Assembly (NCBI RefSeq): GCF_018729455.1
Contig: NZ_JAHHZF010000010.1
Span: forward strand, 1-64,000
Source: Prosthecodimorpha staleyi
GTDB taxonomy: Bacteria; Pseudomonadota; Alphaproteobacteria; Rhizobiales; Ancalomicrobiaceae
Direction of reading: 5' to 3'
DNA: 64,000 bases
A program made the translations under genes and the position numbers. Positions 29,412 to 38,156 of this stretch are shown here, in pieces; within the stretch, counting starts at the first letter, position 1; the number at the start of each line of letters is the position of its first letter. Under the pieces are notes generated by a model. The model had not been told where the DNA came from. It made no database searches and saw nothing but the letters and a program-made list of their open reading frames with translations.

Positions 29412-30149
29412 TCAGTGCCGGAGGATGCGGCGGACGAAATCGGCGCAGCGCTCGGTCTGCGGCGCGTCGAAGATCTGCGCCGGCGGGCCGGTCTCGACCA
29501 CGCGGCCATCGGCCATGAACACCACCTTGGACGAGATCTCGCGCACGAAGGCCATCTCGTGGCTGACGATCAGCATGGTCATGCCGTCGGCGGCGAGCAG
29601 GCGGATGGTGTCGAGCACCTCGGAGACGAGTTCGGGATCGAGCGCCGAGGTGACCTCGTCGAGAAGCAGGATGTCGGGCTTCAGCGCCAGGGCGCGCGCG
29701 ATGGCGACGCGCTGCTGCTGGCCGCCGGAGAGTTCGTCCGGATAGGCGTCGACCCGGTGCGACAGGCCGACCTTGGCGAGGAGCGCGCGCGCCTCCGCCT
29801 CGACCTCGCCGGCCGGCCGGCGCTTGACCACCGTCGGGGCGACGGTGACGTTGCGCAGCGCGGTCATGTTCTGGAACAGGTTATACTGCTGGAACACGAT
29901 GGCGAAGCGCTCGCGCACCTTGCGCAGGGCCGCGTCCGAGCGGTAGTCGACCGGCGTTCCGGCGACCGCGACGGAGCCGGCGCGCGGGCGCAGGAGGCCG
30001 ACCAGGACGCGCAGCAGGGTGCTCTTGCCGGAGCCGGACGGGCCGATGATCGAGACGATCTCGCCGCGCTCGACCGAGAGGCCGACATCGCTGAGCACGG
30101 GGTCGCGCCCGTAGTCGGCCGAGAGGCTATCGAGAACGAGATGGGGCAA
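29412..30149 (-). CDS. Polar amino-acid ABC transporter ATPase
   Basis: 245 residues. Walker A '[17 protein letters not shown]', Q-loop 'FQQYNLF', signature '[15 protein letters not shown]', Walker B '[15 protein letters not shown]', H-loop 'VSHEM'. Typical GlnQ/HisP group that powers uptake of polar amino acids or opines. It overlaps the permease gene by 23 bases. It is the only ATPase of this type in the two modules and may also serve the ATPase-less transporter at 40.4-42.0 kb. Confidence 0.93.
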   Translation of the reverse strand: MPHLVLDSLSADYGRDPVLSDVGLSVERGEIVSIIGPSGSGKSTLLRVLVGLLRPRAGSVAVAGTPVDYRSDAALRKVRERFAIVFQQYNLFQNMTALRNVTVAPTVVKRRPAGEVEAEARALLAKVGLSHRVDAYPDELSGGQQQRVAIARALALKPDILLLDEVTSALDPELVSEVLDTIRLLAADGMTMLIVSHEMAFVREISSKVVFMADGRVVETGPPAQIFDAPQTERCADFVRRILRH

Positions 30150-30813
30150 GCCGGACCTCCAGATGGGCCGCGAACCGGTTCAGCGACCAGCACAGCACGA
30201 AATAGAGAACGAGGATCGTCCCGAAGCAGAGCGCCGGCGAGAAGCCCTTCTGGTTCAGGATCTTGGCCGCGAAGGTCAGCTCCGCGACGCCGATCTGCGA
30301 GGCGATCGAGGTCGCCTTGACCAGGCCGACCGCATAGGTCATCGACGGCGGGATGATGATCCGCCAGGCCTGCGGCAGGACGACCAGGCGCAGCGCCCGG
30401 AGCCCGCCCATGTTCAGCGTCTCGGCCGCGTCCCACTGGTTGCGGTGGACCGCCTCCAGGCCGGCGCGGACATTCTCGGCCGAGAAGGCCGCCGCCGACA
30501 GCGCCACCGTGGCGGCGGCGACGACGAACATCGGCACGTCCGCCCCGGCCAGCTGGAAGCCGAAGAAGACGACCATCAGCAGGACCAGGAACGGGATGCG
30601 CCGGAACAGCTCGACATAGAGCAGCGCCAGGATGCGGACCGGGGCGAAGCGCATGACGCGCTCCTGGCGCAGCACGGCGAGGCCGAAGCCGGCCACGAAG
30701 CCGAGCCCGCAGCCGACCAGCGACAGGCCGGCCGTATAGGCGAAGGCCTGGGCCAGGAAGATGACGTTGTAGTAGCCGAAGAAGCGCGGCAGTTCGTCGA
30801 GGAGCGCGGCCAT
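30127..30813 (-). CDS. Polar amino-acid ABC transporter permease
   Basis: 228 residues, His/Glu/Gln/Arg/opine-type inner-membrane permease. It has about five hydrophobic helices and the EAA loop 'EAVHRNQWDAAETLNMGGLRALRLVVLPQAWRIIIPPS', with 'RRIPFLVLLMVVFFGF' upstream as in the HisM/GlnP family. Its ATG overlaps the stop of the other permease (ATGA). Part of a two-permease importer with the ATPase and the binding protein at 35565. Confidence 0.92.
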   Translation of the reverse strand: MAALLDELPRFFGYYNVIFLAQAFAYTAGLSLVGCGLGFVAGFGLAVLRQERVMRFAPVRILALLYVELFRRIPFLVLLMVVFFGFQLAGADVPMFVVAAATVALSAAAFSAENVRAGLEAVHRNQWDAAETLNMGGLRALRLVVLPQAWRIIIPPSMTYAVGLVKATSIASQIGVAELTFAAKILNQKGFSPALCFGTILVLYFVLCWSLNRFAAHLEVRLAPSRSR

Positions 30814-31487
30814 CAGAACACCTTCCCCTTGATGCGGAAGAGGAAGCGGCCGATCGCATAGAGCACGGCGCTGGCGATGACGGTGAGCACGACATAGTAG
30901 ACCGCCGCGATCGAGAAGATCTCCAGCGACCGGAAGGTCTGCGCGTTGATGTTGTAGGCGCGGCCGGTCAGTTCCTCGACGCCGAAGATGGCGGCGACCG
31001 AGGTGGTCATGGTCAGGATGATGTATTGATTGGAGAGCGGCGGGTACAGCACCTTGGCGATATGCGGCAGGATGACGTAGCGGATCTGCTGCAGGCGACT
31101 GAAGCCGAGCGTCTCGGCGGCCTCGATCTCGGCGCGCCGGATCGACGCGAAGCCGGCCCGCTGGATCTCGGCCATGTAGGCGCCGGCATTGAGCGACATG
31201 CCAAGGATCACCGCCTCGACCGAGCCGATCAGGATGCCGTAGTCGGGCAGCGCGAAGTAGATGAAGAAGATCTGCACCAGGAGCGGCGTGTTCAGGAAGA
31301 AGGTGACATAGGCCCGGACCAGCCAGCGCGCCGGGCGGGGGCCGTAATGCAGCACCGAGGCGCAGACGAGCCCGATCGCCCAGCCGATCAGAAACGCGAC
31401 CGCGGCGATCTGGAGCGCCAGCCAGGCGCCCCCGGCCAGATAGCCGAGATAGGGCGTGACCTGGCCGTATTGCAGCGTATAGCCCAT
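30813..31487 (-). CDS. Polar amino-acid ABC transporter permease
   Basis: 224 residues, second permease of the same importer. 'FFLNTPLLVQIFFIYFALPDYGI' and the EAA loop 'SIRRAEIEAAETLGFSRLQQIRYVILPHIAKVLYPPLSNQYI' are clear. The first gene of the transporter unit: a GntR-type candidate operator lies just upstream (31503-31524), so this unit probably has its own promoter although the flavoenzyme genes lie upstream on the same strand. Confidence 0.92.
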   Translation of the reverse strand: MGYTLQYGQVTPYLGYLAGGAWLALQIAAVAFLIGWAIGLVCASVLHYGPRPARWLVRAYVTFFLNTPLLVQIFFIYFALPDYGILIGSVEAVILGMSLNAGAYMAEIQRAGFASIRRAEIEAAETLGFSRLQQIRYVILPHIAKVLYPPLSNQYIILTMTTSVAAIFGVEELTGRAYNINAQTFRSLEIFSIAAVYYVVLTVIASAVLYAIGRFLFRIKGKVF

Positions 31488-31502
31488 GCGGAGCCTTCTT
31501 GG

Positions 31503-31524
31503 CTGTATACGTTCTGTATGCGAT
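31503..31524. promoter_or_regulatory. Candidate GntR operator A
   Basis: On the minus strand it reads GCATAC-AGAAC-GTATAC, an imperfect dyad, 16 bases upstream of the first permease start. It matches the sites at 35474, 42115 and 45250. Confidence 0.55.
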
Positions 31525-31599
31525 TGAGCCCTCGGCAGGGCGGCTTGTCAACGGCCGTCCGCGCAGCGGCGGCAGGTTCGCGCGCGCCGCCGGGCCGGA

Positions 31600-32538
31600 T
31601 CAGCCGAAGGCGCCGGCATGGCGCAAGGCCTTTTCCAGGCGGCCGTATTCCTCGGCCGGAATCGGCGCGAAGGGCGGGCGGACGGTGTCGTGTTCCAGGA
31701 GCCCGAGGATGCGCAGACAGGCCTTCAGCCGCGGCGTCGCCCGACCGGACGGCCTGTCGCGGTAGATGGCGCAGGCGAGCGGATAGATCACGTCGTGCCA
31801 GTGGCGGGCGGCGGCCCAGTCCTGGCGGCTGGCCGCATCCCAGAGCGCCACGAGCGGTTCCGGCGTCACCGCCGCGAGGCTGACCTGGCTGCCCTCCGAG
31901 CCGATCAGATAGGCGGTCAGCAGATGCTCGTCGCCGGAGCCGAGCACGGCCAGATCCGGCCGGATCGCCTTGGCGATGCGCCGGTTCTGGTCGTAGGTGG
32001 CGACCTCCCAGCTGCCCTCCTTGATGCCGGCGACGCGTGGCAGGGCGACCAGTTCGGCGAGCGTGTCCGGTCCGTAGGGCATCGAGCCGGCACCGACCGG
32101 TGCCTGATAGAGCAGGATCGGCAGGCGGCCGGCGGCGATGACATGCTCGTGGTGCAGACGCGCCGACGCCGTGTCGCGGAAGCCGATCCAGGCATTGGGC
32201 GGGAACAGCAGCAGGGCATCGGCGCCGGCGGCTTCCGCGTCGGCGGCATGCAGCGCCGCCTCCAGGCTCGATTCGGCATTGACGCCGCTGGTCAGGAAGA
32301 CGTCGGGGCCGAGTTCGGCCCGGCAGATCTCGATGACGCGGCGCTTCTCCTCGCGCGTCAGCAGGAAATTCTCGCCAGCATGGCCGTTGATCAGCAGGCC
32401 GCGGATGCCGTCGGCGCGGCCGATCCGGCCGACATGGCCGGCGAGCGCCTCCCAGTCGACCGAATAGTCGGGCCGCATCGGCGTGACGGTGGCGGCATGG
32501 ATGCCGGTGAGGCGGCGAATGGCGGTCGGCACGGTCAT
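31600..32538 (-). CDS. DapA-family aldolase/lyase
   Basis: 312 residues, TIM-barrel of the dihydrodipicolinate synthase family. The Schiff-base Lys is in 'VAGIKEGSWEVA' and the Tyr in 'PILLYQAPVGAG'. The usual GTTGE loop is replaced by 'NGHAGENFLLT'. In hydroxyproline catabolism a member of this family deaminates pyrroline-4-hydroxy-2-carboxylate after the HcnABC-like dehydrogenase; the operon position next to such genes fits, but other substrates are possible. Start overlaps the stop of the flavoprotein gene (ATGA). Confidence 0.82.
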   Translation of the reverse strand: MTVPTAIRRLTGIHAATVTPMRPDYSVDWEALAGHVGRIGRADGIRGLLINGHAGENFLLTREEKRRVIEICRAELGPDVFLTSGVNAESSLEAALHAADAEAAGADALLLFPPNAWIGFRDTASARLHHEHVIAAGRLPILLYQAPVGAGSMPYGPDTLAELVALPRVAGIKEGSWEVATYDQNRRIAKAIRPDLAVLGSGDEHLLTAYLIGSEGSQVSLAAVTPEPLVALWDAASRQDWAAARHWHDVIYPLACAIYRDRPSGRATPRLKACLRILGLLEHDTVRPPFAPIPAEEYGRLEKALRHAGAFG

Positions 32539-33701
32539 GACAGCGGCGCCTCTGCGACGGGAGCGGATGGGGCGGCACCGGCCTCGGGCGCCAGCAGCCG
32601 GTCGATGGGGAAGAGCGGATCGGGCTCGCCGCGCTCGAGAATCCGGTCGGCGAGCCGCTTCGCGATGAACGGGCCGCTCGTGTAGCCGGAATGAACGCTG
32701 CCGCAGATCCAGGCATCCGGGAAACCCGGGATCGGCCCGGCGGCCGGCAGCGCGTCGCGGGTCTCGGCCTCCAAGCCGGCCCAGGCGCGGGCCAGCCGCG
32801 ACCGGCGCAGGGCCGGGATCGCGTGGCAAGCGAGCCGCATGTTGCCGATCAGGCTGTCGGGCACCAGTTCGACGCCGCCCTGCACCCGGTCGCCGCGGCC
32901 CTGCCAGCCGCCGCCGATGACCACGGTGCCATGCGGGTATTGCTTCAGGGACAGGAGCCCCGACGCGATGCCGACCACGGTGCGCATCACCGGGGCGATC
33001 CGCTCGGTGACGGCGAGCTGGTTGATCAGCACCTTGATCGGCAGGCGGAGGCCGAGCCAGGCGGCCATCTCCTCCAGCCAGACGCCGCCGGCGAGAACCA
33101 GCCGGCGCGCCCGCACCGTTCCGGCGGCGGTGTCGAGTTCGTAGCCGCCGCCGTCCGGCACGGCGCCGGCGACCGGCACCTGCTCGCACAGCGTCACGCC
33201 GGCCTCGATCAGCGCAGCGCGGTAGGCGAGGCCGGTCAGATAGGCATTGGCGAAGCCGTCGACCTTGCAATGGCCGGCGACCAGCACCCGTTCGGACAGG
33301 CCGGGCTCGATCTCCAAGGCGCGCGCGGGGCCGACAAGGTCGATCGGCGCCCCGGCCTCCCGGCGTTTGCCCGCCCGGTAGGTCAGAAGCTCGGCCTCGC
33401 CCTCGGTGAAGGCGAGCGAGAGCCCGTCGCAGACCACCACGCCGACATCGTGGCCGAGCCATTCGGGTGCCGAGGCCCACATGGCATGGGCCTGCAGCGC
33501 ATAGGGGATCAGCGCCACGCGGGTCATCTGCATGGTCAGCGTGCCGGCATTGACGCCGGAGGCCTCGCGGCAGAGCGAGCCGCGCTCGAACAGGATGGTG
33601 CGCAGGCCGGCGCGGGCGCAGAACAGCGCCACCGTGGCGCCATGGACGCCGCCGCCGACCACGGCCAGATCGTAGCGTTCGCGGGACGGGACTGGGGTCA
33701 T
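32535..33701 (-). CDS. FAD oxidoreductase, HcnC/DadA-like subunit
   Basis: 388 residues. N-terminal FAD motif 'DLAVVGGGVHGATVALFCARAG', then the GlyOx/DAO fold with 'ASGVNAGTLTMQM' and the C-terminal 'AGPIPGFPDAWICGSVHSGYTSGPFIAKRLADRIL'. This is the catalytic amine/imino-acid-oxidising subunit (beta) of enzymes such as D-hydroxyproline dehydrogenase, opine oxidase or hydrogen cyanide synthase. Overlaps both neighbours by four bases, so the A-B-C subunits are co-translated. Confidence 0.87.
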   Translation of the reverse strand: MTPVPSRERYDLAVVGGGVHGATVALFCARAGLRTILFERGSLCREASGVNAGTLTMQMTRVALIPYALQAHAMWASAPEWLGHDVGVVVCDGLSLAFTEGEAELLTYRAGKRREAGAPIDLVGPARALEIEPGLSERVLVAGHCKVDGFANAYLTGLAYRAALIEAGVTLCEQVPVAGAVPDGGGYELDTAAGTVRARRLVLAGGVWLEEMAAWLGLRLPIKVLINQLAVTERIAPVMRTVVGIASGLLSLKQYPHGTVVIGGGWQGRGDRVQGGVELVPDSLIGNMRLACHAIPALRRSRLARAWAGLEAETRDALPAAGPIPGFPDAWICGSVHSGYTSGPFIAKRLADRILERGEPDPLFPIDRLLAPEAGAAPSAPVAEAPLS

Positions 33702-35137
33702 AGCGGCGCCGGCTTGGGAACGGGGATGTCGGCATAGTCGAAATCGCCGAGCAGCGTATCGAGCGGGACCGGCCGCAGCGGCGGGCGCGCCGTCCAGACC
33801 CCGGCCGCTTCGCGCGACCCGACATGGCGGGCGACCAGTTCGGCGGCGGTGTCGCCGCAGAAGCGGCCCTGGCAGGGCCCCATGCCGCAGCGGGTGAAGT
33901 GTTTCAGCTGGTTGACCTCGCGCGCGCCGGCCATGACGGCGGCATCGATCTCGGCGCGGGTCACGTCCTCGCAGCGGCAGACCACCGTCTCGGGGGCGAT
34001 GGCGTCGACCAGCCCCCGGCGCGGCCGCATCAGGCGGCGGACGGCGCCCGCGAACGCCTCGACGGCATGGCGTTCGGCCAGGATCCGGTCGCGCGCGGCC
34101 GCGAAGGCCCCCTCGGCCAGCGCGCCGGCGTCGCGCGCCGCCGCCAGACCGGCCAGCCGACCGGAGAGCAGTGCGCCGGCCGCCCCGGCGATGCCGGCCC
34201 CGTCGCCCGCGGCATAGAGGCCCGCGATCGAGGTCCGCCCGGCCGTGTCGAGCACCGGTATCCAGCCGCCGGCCTCGGCCTCGAAGCGCAGGCTTGCGCG
34301 CAGGAGACGCGGGATCTCGGCGCCGGCGAGGAGTCCGTGGCCGACCGCCAGCGCATCCGCGGCGATCCGGTGTCGGGTACCGGCGACGGGCGCGCCCTCG
34401 GCATCGACCGGCGCGATGACGACCTGCTCGACCGCCTCGCCCCCTTCGGCAGCCACCACCGCGTGGCGGAAATGGACCGGCACGCGGGCGAGGCCGATCC
34501 GGATCATCCAGCCGAGCCCCTGGCGCAACAGACGTGGCCGTCGGGCGAGGCGCGGGGCGACGGCCAGCCAGTCGGCCGGGCCGGCCAGGTCGACCAGGCC
34601 TGAGACGGTGCCGCCGCCGGCGACGATCTTGGCCGCGACCGCCGCCAGCAGCGGCCCGCAGCCGGCCACCACGGTGCGCCGGCCGGGCAGCATGGCCTCG
34701 GATTTCAGAAGGACGGTGGCCGCGGCGAGGCCGATCACGCCCGGCAGCGTCCAGCCCGGGAACGGCACGACGCGCTCATGCGCCCCGGTCGCGGCGACCA
34801 GGCGCGGGGCGACGAAGGCTTCCGTGCCGGCCTCGGTCGCAGCATCGACCCGGAAGCGCCCGGTGACCGACCAGACCCGGGCATCCCCGACGAAGCGCAG
34901 ACCGGAGGCCGCGACCGCGGCGCGGAGCTCCGCACCATCGCGGTCGTCCTGCGTCCGCAAGGCCTCCGGGATCGCGACGCCGGCGGCCGGCGCCCGCCAG
35001 ACCTGGCCGCCGGGCCGGCCGGCCTCGTCGATCAGCACGACCGCCAGACCGGCGCGGTGGGCGGCAAGCGCGGCGGAAGCCCCGGCCGGCCCGGCCCCGA
35101 CGACGATCAGATCGGCCCGGGTCTCCGTGGAACTCAC
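33698..35137 (-). CDS. NAD(P)/FAD oxidoreductase, HcnB-like subunit with BFD-type iron-sulfur domain
   Basis: 479 residues from a GTG start at 35137 that overlaps the stop of the ferredoxin-like gene. First dinucleotide motif 'LIVVGAGPAGASAALAAHRAG'; second 'RRTVVAGCGPLLAAVAAKIV'. The C-terminus carries a bacterioferritin-associated ferredoxin-like [2Fe-2S] domain: 'VCRCEDVTRAEID' with 'CGMGPCQGRFC'. This is the electron-transfer alpha subunit of the HcnABC-type complex. Confidence 0.88.
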   Translation of the reverse strand: MSSTETRADLIVVGAGPAGASAALAAHRAGLAVVLIDEAGRPGGQVWRAPAAGVAIPEALRTQDDRDGAELRAAVAASGLRFVGDARVWSVTGRFRVDAATEAGTEAFVAPRLVAATGAHERVVPFPGWTLPGVIGLAAATVLLKSEAMLPGRRTVVAGCGPLLAAVAAKIVAGGGTVSGLVDLAGPADWLAVAPRLARRPRLLRQGLGWMIRIGLARVPVHFRHAVVAAEGGEAVEQVVIAPVDAEGAPVAGTRHRIAADALAVGHGLLAGAEIPRLLRASLRFEAEAGGWIPVLDTAGRTSIAGLYAAGDGAGIAGAAGALLSGRLAGLAAARDAGALAEGAFAAARDRILAERHAVEAFAGAVRRLMRPRRGLVDAIAPETVVCRCEDVTRAEIDAAVMAGAREVNQLKHFTRCGMGPCQGRFCGDTAAELVARHVGSREAAGVWTARPPLRPVPLDTLLGDFDYADIPVPKPAPL

Positions 35138-35421
35138 AGCGACCCCCGGCACTCGACGGCCAGTCCCTCGGCCACGACCACGCGGCAGGCTTGGCACAGA
35201 CGCCCGTCGACCCGGACCAGGCATTCCTGGCAGACCCCCATCAGGCAGAAGGCGCCGCGCGCCGTCCCCGCACGCGGGCTGTGACGGAGCGTGGCCCGGC
35301 CGGCCGCCGCGAGTGCCGCCGCCAGCGTCTCCCCTTCATGGGCGGCGACGGGCTGTCCGTCGACCAGGATCGTGACCGATCGACCGCGTTCGATCCCGTG
35401 GGCGATTCTGACGGCTGGCAT
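35134..35421 (-). CDS. [2Fe-2S] subunit, HcnA-like
   Basis: 95 residues. 'VTILVDGQPVAAHEGETLAAALAAAG' followed by Cys 59, 64, 67 and 76/79 in 'GAFCLMGVCQECLVRVDG...CQAC', the Fer2_4 arrangement. First gene of the A-B-C flavoenzyme operon, divergent from the solute-binding protein at 35565 with a palindromic operator between them. Small electron-carrying (gamma) subunit. Confidence 0.88.
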   Translation of the reverse strand: MPAVRIAHGIERGRSVTILVDGQPVAAHEGETLAAALAAAGRATLRHSPRAGTARGAFCLMGVCQECLVRVDGRLCQACRVVVAEGLAVECRGSL

Positions 35422-35473
35422 GGGCGCTTTCGGTTGGTTCTGCTCGGGATCCGCGCTTTACAGCGGCGATCAA

Positions 35474-35494
35474 TTGTATACTGTCTATAGACAG
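35474..35494. promoter_or_regulatory. Candidate GntR operator B
   Basis: Contains GTATAC and the perfect palindrome CTGTCTATAGACAG (35481-35494) between the divergent flavoenzyme operon and the binding-protein gene. Its left part aligns with site C (TTGYATACTGTYT). Confidence 0.6.
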
Positions 35495-35564
35495 GCGGTG
35501 CAACATTTCCCTTCGACGGAACCCGCATCGCAGCTTCAGGATGCCATCAACGGAGAGGTGCCTC

Positions 35565-36389
35565 ATGTTCAGAAAGTCCGCGTTCGGCAAAGCCGCCCTG
35601 GCCATGGCGGCACTCGCCGCGACGCTCCTGACGGCAAGTCCGGACGCTTCCGCCCGGCCGCTCGACGAGGTGCTGAAGTCCGGCATCCTCAAGGTCGGCG
35701 TCAACCCGACCCTGCCGCCGCTGGCCAAGTTCGACGAGAAGAACGAGATGGTCGGCTTCGACGTCGATTTCGCCACCGAGATCGGCAAGATGCTCGGCGT
35801 GAAGGTCGAGTTCGTGCAGGTCGGTTCGCCGGACCGCATCCCCTTCGTCGTCTCCGGCAAGATCGACGTCGTCATGGGGGCGATGACGCGCAATCCCGAG
35901 CGCGCCAAGGTCATCGACTTCACCGTTCCGGTGCATACCGAGGTGTTCGGCGTCCTGACCACCGAGGGCAAGCCGTTCAAGTCCTGGAAGGATCTCGACA
36001 AGCCGGAGGTCATGCTGATCCAGGTGCGCGGCAGCACGCCGGTCAAGTTCATCGAGGACAACCTCAAGAACGCCAAGGTCACCCTGCTCGACAACTATCC
36101 AGACGCGATCCGCGCGCTGGCGCAGGGCCGCGGCGACGCGATGATCGACGTGATCGACTTCGTCGGCGAGCAGATGAACCGCTTCAAGGACGTGAAGTGG
36201 AAGGTGGTCGAGACGCCCGTCGATGTCTATTACTGCGGCATGGGCGTCTCGAAGGCCTCGACCGGCCTGAAGGACTGGCTCAACGTCGCGATCTTCGAGA
36301 TGCATCGCCGGGGCAAGACCGACGCTGCCTGGAAGAAGTGGTTCGGCATCGACATGATCAACCCGACCGGCTGGTCGCCCTACTTCTGA
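35565..36389 (+). CDS. Polar amino-acid ABC transporter substrate-binding protein
   Basis: 274 residues. A signal peptide (AALAMAALAATLLTASPDASA) ends near residue 27. Family 3 solute-binding domain: 'LKVGVNPTLPPLAKFDEKNEMVGFDVDFATEIGKMLGVKVEFVQV', 'DVVMGAMTRNPERAKVIDFTVPV'. GGAGAGG at 35552-35558 sets the ATG. Divergent from the HcnABC-like operon; very likely the periplasmic receptor of the importer at 29.4-31.5 kb. Confidence 0.93.
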   Translation: MFRKSAFGKAALAMAALAATLLTASPDASARPLDEVLKSGILKVGVNPTLPPLAKFDEKNEMVGFDVDFATEIGKMLGVKVEFVQVGSPDRIPFVVSGKIDVVMGAMTRNPERAKVIDFTVPVHTEVFGVLTTEGKPFKSWKDLDKPEVMLIQVRGSTPVKFIEDNLKNAKVTLLDNYPDAIRALAQGRGDAMIDVIDFVGEQMNRFKDVKWKVVETPVDVYYCGMGVSKASTGLKDWLNVAIFEMHRRGKTDAAWKKWFGIDMINPTGWSPYF

Positions 36390-36518
36390 GTTCGGAACCG
36401 GCGGCGGTCCGTTCCGCCGCCATCCGGCCGTCCGTGCAAGGCACGTCCGCGGCGTGCGGTTGGGTTGCACCCTATCCCTCGCGCGTCGCGGCCGTTAAGG
36501 CATCGCTCGTCCTCTCTC

Positions 36519-36545
36519 GTGCGGCCGGAACGCCTCCGGCCGCAC
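36519..36545 (+). terminator. Stem-loop between the binding protein and DMT genes
   Basis: 11-bp perfect stem GTGCGGCCGGA / TCCGGCCGCAC with a five-base loop, 20 bases before the next start. No T-run; may end the binding-protein transcript or act in the leader of the next gene. Confidence 0.5.
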
Positions 36546-36564
36546 CTCCCATGAAAGCCCGACC

Positions 36565-37440
36565 GTGACCGATATCGCTGCCGCGCCCGTGCGCCCCCGT
36601 GCCGCGCTGGCCGGCGCCCTGATGATGGTCGCGGCGGTGGTCTGCTTCACCAGCCTCGATTCCATCCTCAAGCTGCTGGTTGCCCGGCACGACGTGCTGT
36701 TCCTCGCCTGGGGCCGCAACCTGTTCCAGGTCGCCTATATGGCGGCGCTGATGCCCGTGCTCGGCGGCCGCCGCATGCTGACCACCCGGCATCCCGTGCT
36801 GCAGCTCGGCCGCGGCGCCCTGCTGGTCTCGACGACCGTGCTGATCGTGCTCTCGCTCAAGGTCCTGCCGCTGGCGCAGACCTATGCGATCACCTTCTCG
36901 ACCCCGTTCCTGGCCGTGCTGATGGCCCGGCTGTTCCTGGGCGAGACCGTCTCGCTGCACCGCCTGGCCTGGATCGCGGCCGGCTTCGTCGGCGTCCTGA
37001 TCGCGCTCCGGCCCGGCGCCCCCGATGCCGGCTGGCACCTCCTCCTGCCGGTCGGCATGGCCTTCGCCAACGCGCTCTATCACGTCCTGACCCGCGCCAT
37101 CGCGGCCGATGAGGATCCGTTCGCGATGGTGTTCCTGGTCGCGGCGGTGGCGACCGTACTGACGGCGCTGGCGCTGCCCTGGACCTGGTCGGCGATGCTG
37201 CCTTGGGAATGGGGCCTGCTCGCGCTGGGCGCCGCCTTCGGCACCGCCGCCCATATGCTGCTGGTCGCCGCCTTCCGGATCGCGCCGACCTCGGTGGTCT
37301 CGCCGATGGTCTATACCCAGATCGTCTCGGCCCTGATCCTCGGCTACCTGATGTTCGGAGAGGTGCCGACCCTGAACACCCTCCTCGGCGCCGGGCTGGT
37401 CACGCTATGCGGCATCGGGCTGATCCGCACGCGCCGGTGA
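36565..37440 (+). CDS. EamA/DMT-family transporter
   Basis: 291 residues, ten hydrophobic helices in two EamA repeats. The first holds 'FTSLDSILKLL', and the repeat ends show 'FLAVLMARLFLGETVSLHRLAWIAAGFVGVLIAL' and 'VSALILGYLMFGEVPTLNTLLGAGLVTLCGI'. GTG start. Inner-membrane exporter or importer of a metabolite, perhaps linked to the adjacent catabolic modules; substrate unknown. Confidence 0.88.
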   Translation: MTDIAAAPVRPRAALAGALMMVAAVVCFTSLDSILKLLVARHDVLFLAWGRNLFQVAYMAALMPVLGGRRMLTTRHPVLQLGRGALLVSTTVLIVLSLKVLPLAQTYAITFSTPFLAVLMARLFLGETVSLHRLAWIAAGFVGVLIALRPGAPDAGWHLLLPVGMAFANALYHVLTRAIAADEDPFAMVFLVAAVATVLTALALPWTWSAMLPWEWGLLALGAAFGTAAHMLLVAAFRIAPTSVVSPMVYTQIVSALILGYLMFGEVPTLNTLLGAGLVTLCGIGLIRTRR

Positions 37441-37443
37441 GCC

Positions 37444-38109
37444 TCAGGCGACGTTGGCGAGCGCGAATTTCGACAGGCTGCGGATATGCGCCTGCGCGGC
37501 CTTGCGGGCGAGCCTGGGATCGCCGGCCTCCAGCGCGTCGAGGATGGCCAGGTGTTCCAGACTGTCCGGGCCGACCCGGTCGGCAAGGCGGGCGATCTCG
37601 AACAGACGGGTGGTCACGCGCAGGGAATGGATGATCCCGGCCATCACCGGATTGCCGCAGCCGTTGATGAACAGTCCGTGGACATTGTCGTCCGAGCGCC
37701 AATGCGCGTCGGTGTGATAGCTGGTCGCGGCCATCAATTCCTCGACCTCGCGCCGCGCCGCCCGGATCTTGGCCACCGGGACGTTGCCGGCGGCGAGCGC
37801 GGCGGCCTCGCCCTCGATCACCTCGCGCACCTTCAGGCTCTGCAGATATTCGGCGAGATCGACCGAGCGGACCGCGAAGGAGCGGTTGGCGACTTTGACC
37901 ACCAGCCCTTCGCCTTCAAGCCGCTGCAGCGCCTCGCGCAGCGGTGTGCGCGAGATGCCGAGCAGGTCGGCGAGCTTGGCCTCGACGATCAGGTCGCCGC
38001 CCTTGAGCCGGCGCGTCCGGATCATCTCGGAGACCGACTTGTAGGCGAGATTGGAGAGGTTGTAGCCGCCCGTGCCATCCCGGGCGGGCGTTTCGACGTC
38101 GCTGCTCAT
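37444..38109 (-). CDS. GntR-family regulator, FCD type (copy 1)
   Basis: 221 residues. Winged helix 'LIVEAKLADLLGISRTPLREALQRLEGEGLVV', then an FCD ligand domain with metal-ligand positions 'DDNVHGLFINGCGN', 'LEHLAILDAL' and 'AQAHIRSL'. GGGGGAGG lies before the ATG at 38109; an ATG four codons earlier is possible. Strongly similar along its length to the regulator at 43565, so the two are paralogues. Likely binds the GCATAC-N5-GTATRC dyads of this region. Confidence 0.9.
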   Translation of the reverse strand: MSSDVETPARDGTGGYNLSNLAYKSVSEMIRTRRLKGGDLIVEAKLADLLGISRTPLREALQRLEGEGLVVKVANRSFAVRSVDLAEYLQSLKVREVIEGEAAALAAGNVPVAKIRAARREVEELMAATSYHTDAHWRSDDNVHGLFINGCGNPVMAGIIHSLRVTTRLFEIARLADRVGPDSLEHLAILDALEAGDPRLARKAAQAHIRSLSKFALANVA

Positions 38110-38156
38110 GGCCTCCCCCATCCGCCCGAATCACTCGGGAGTTGCCGCCGCATCGA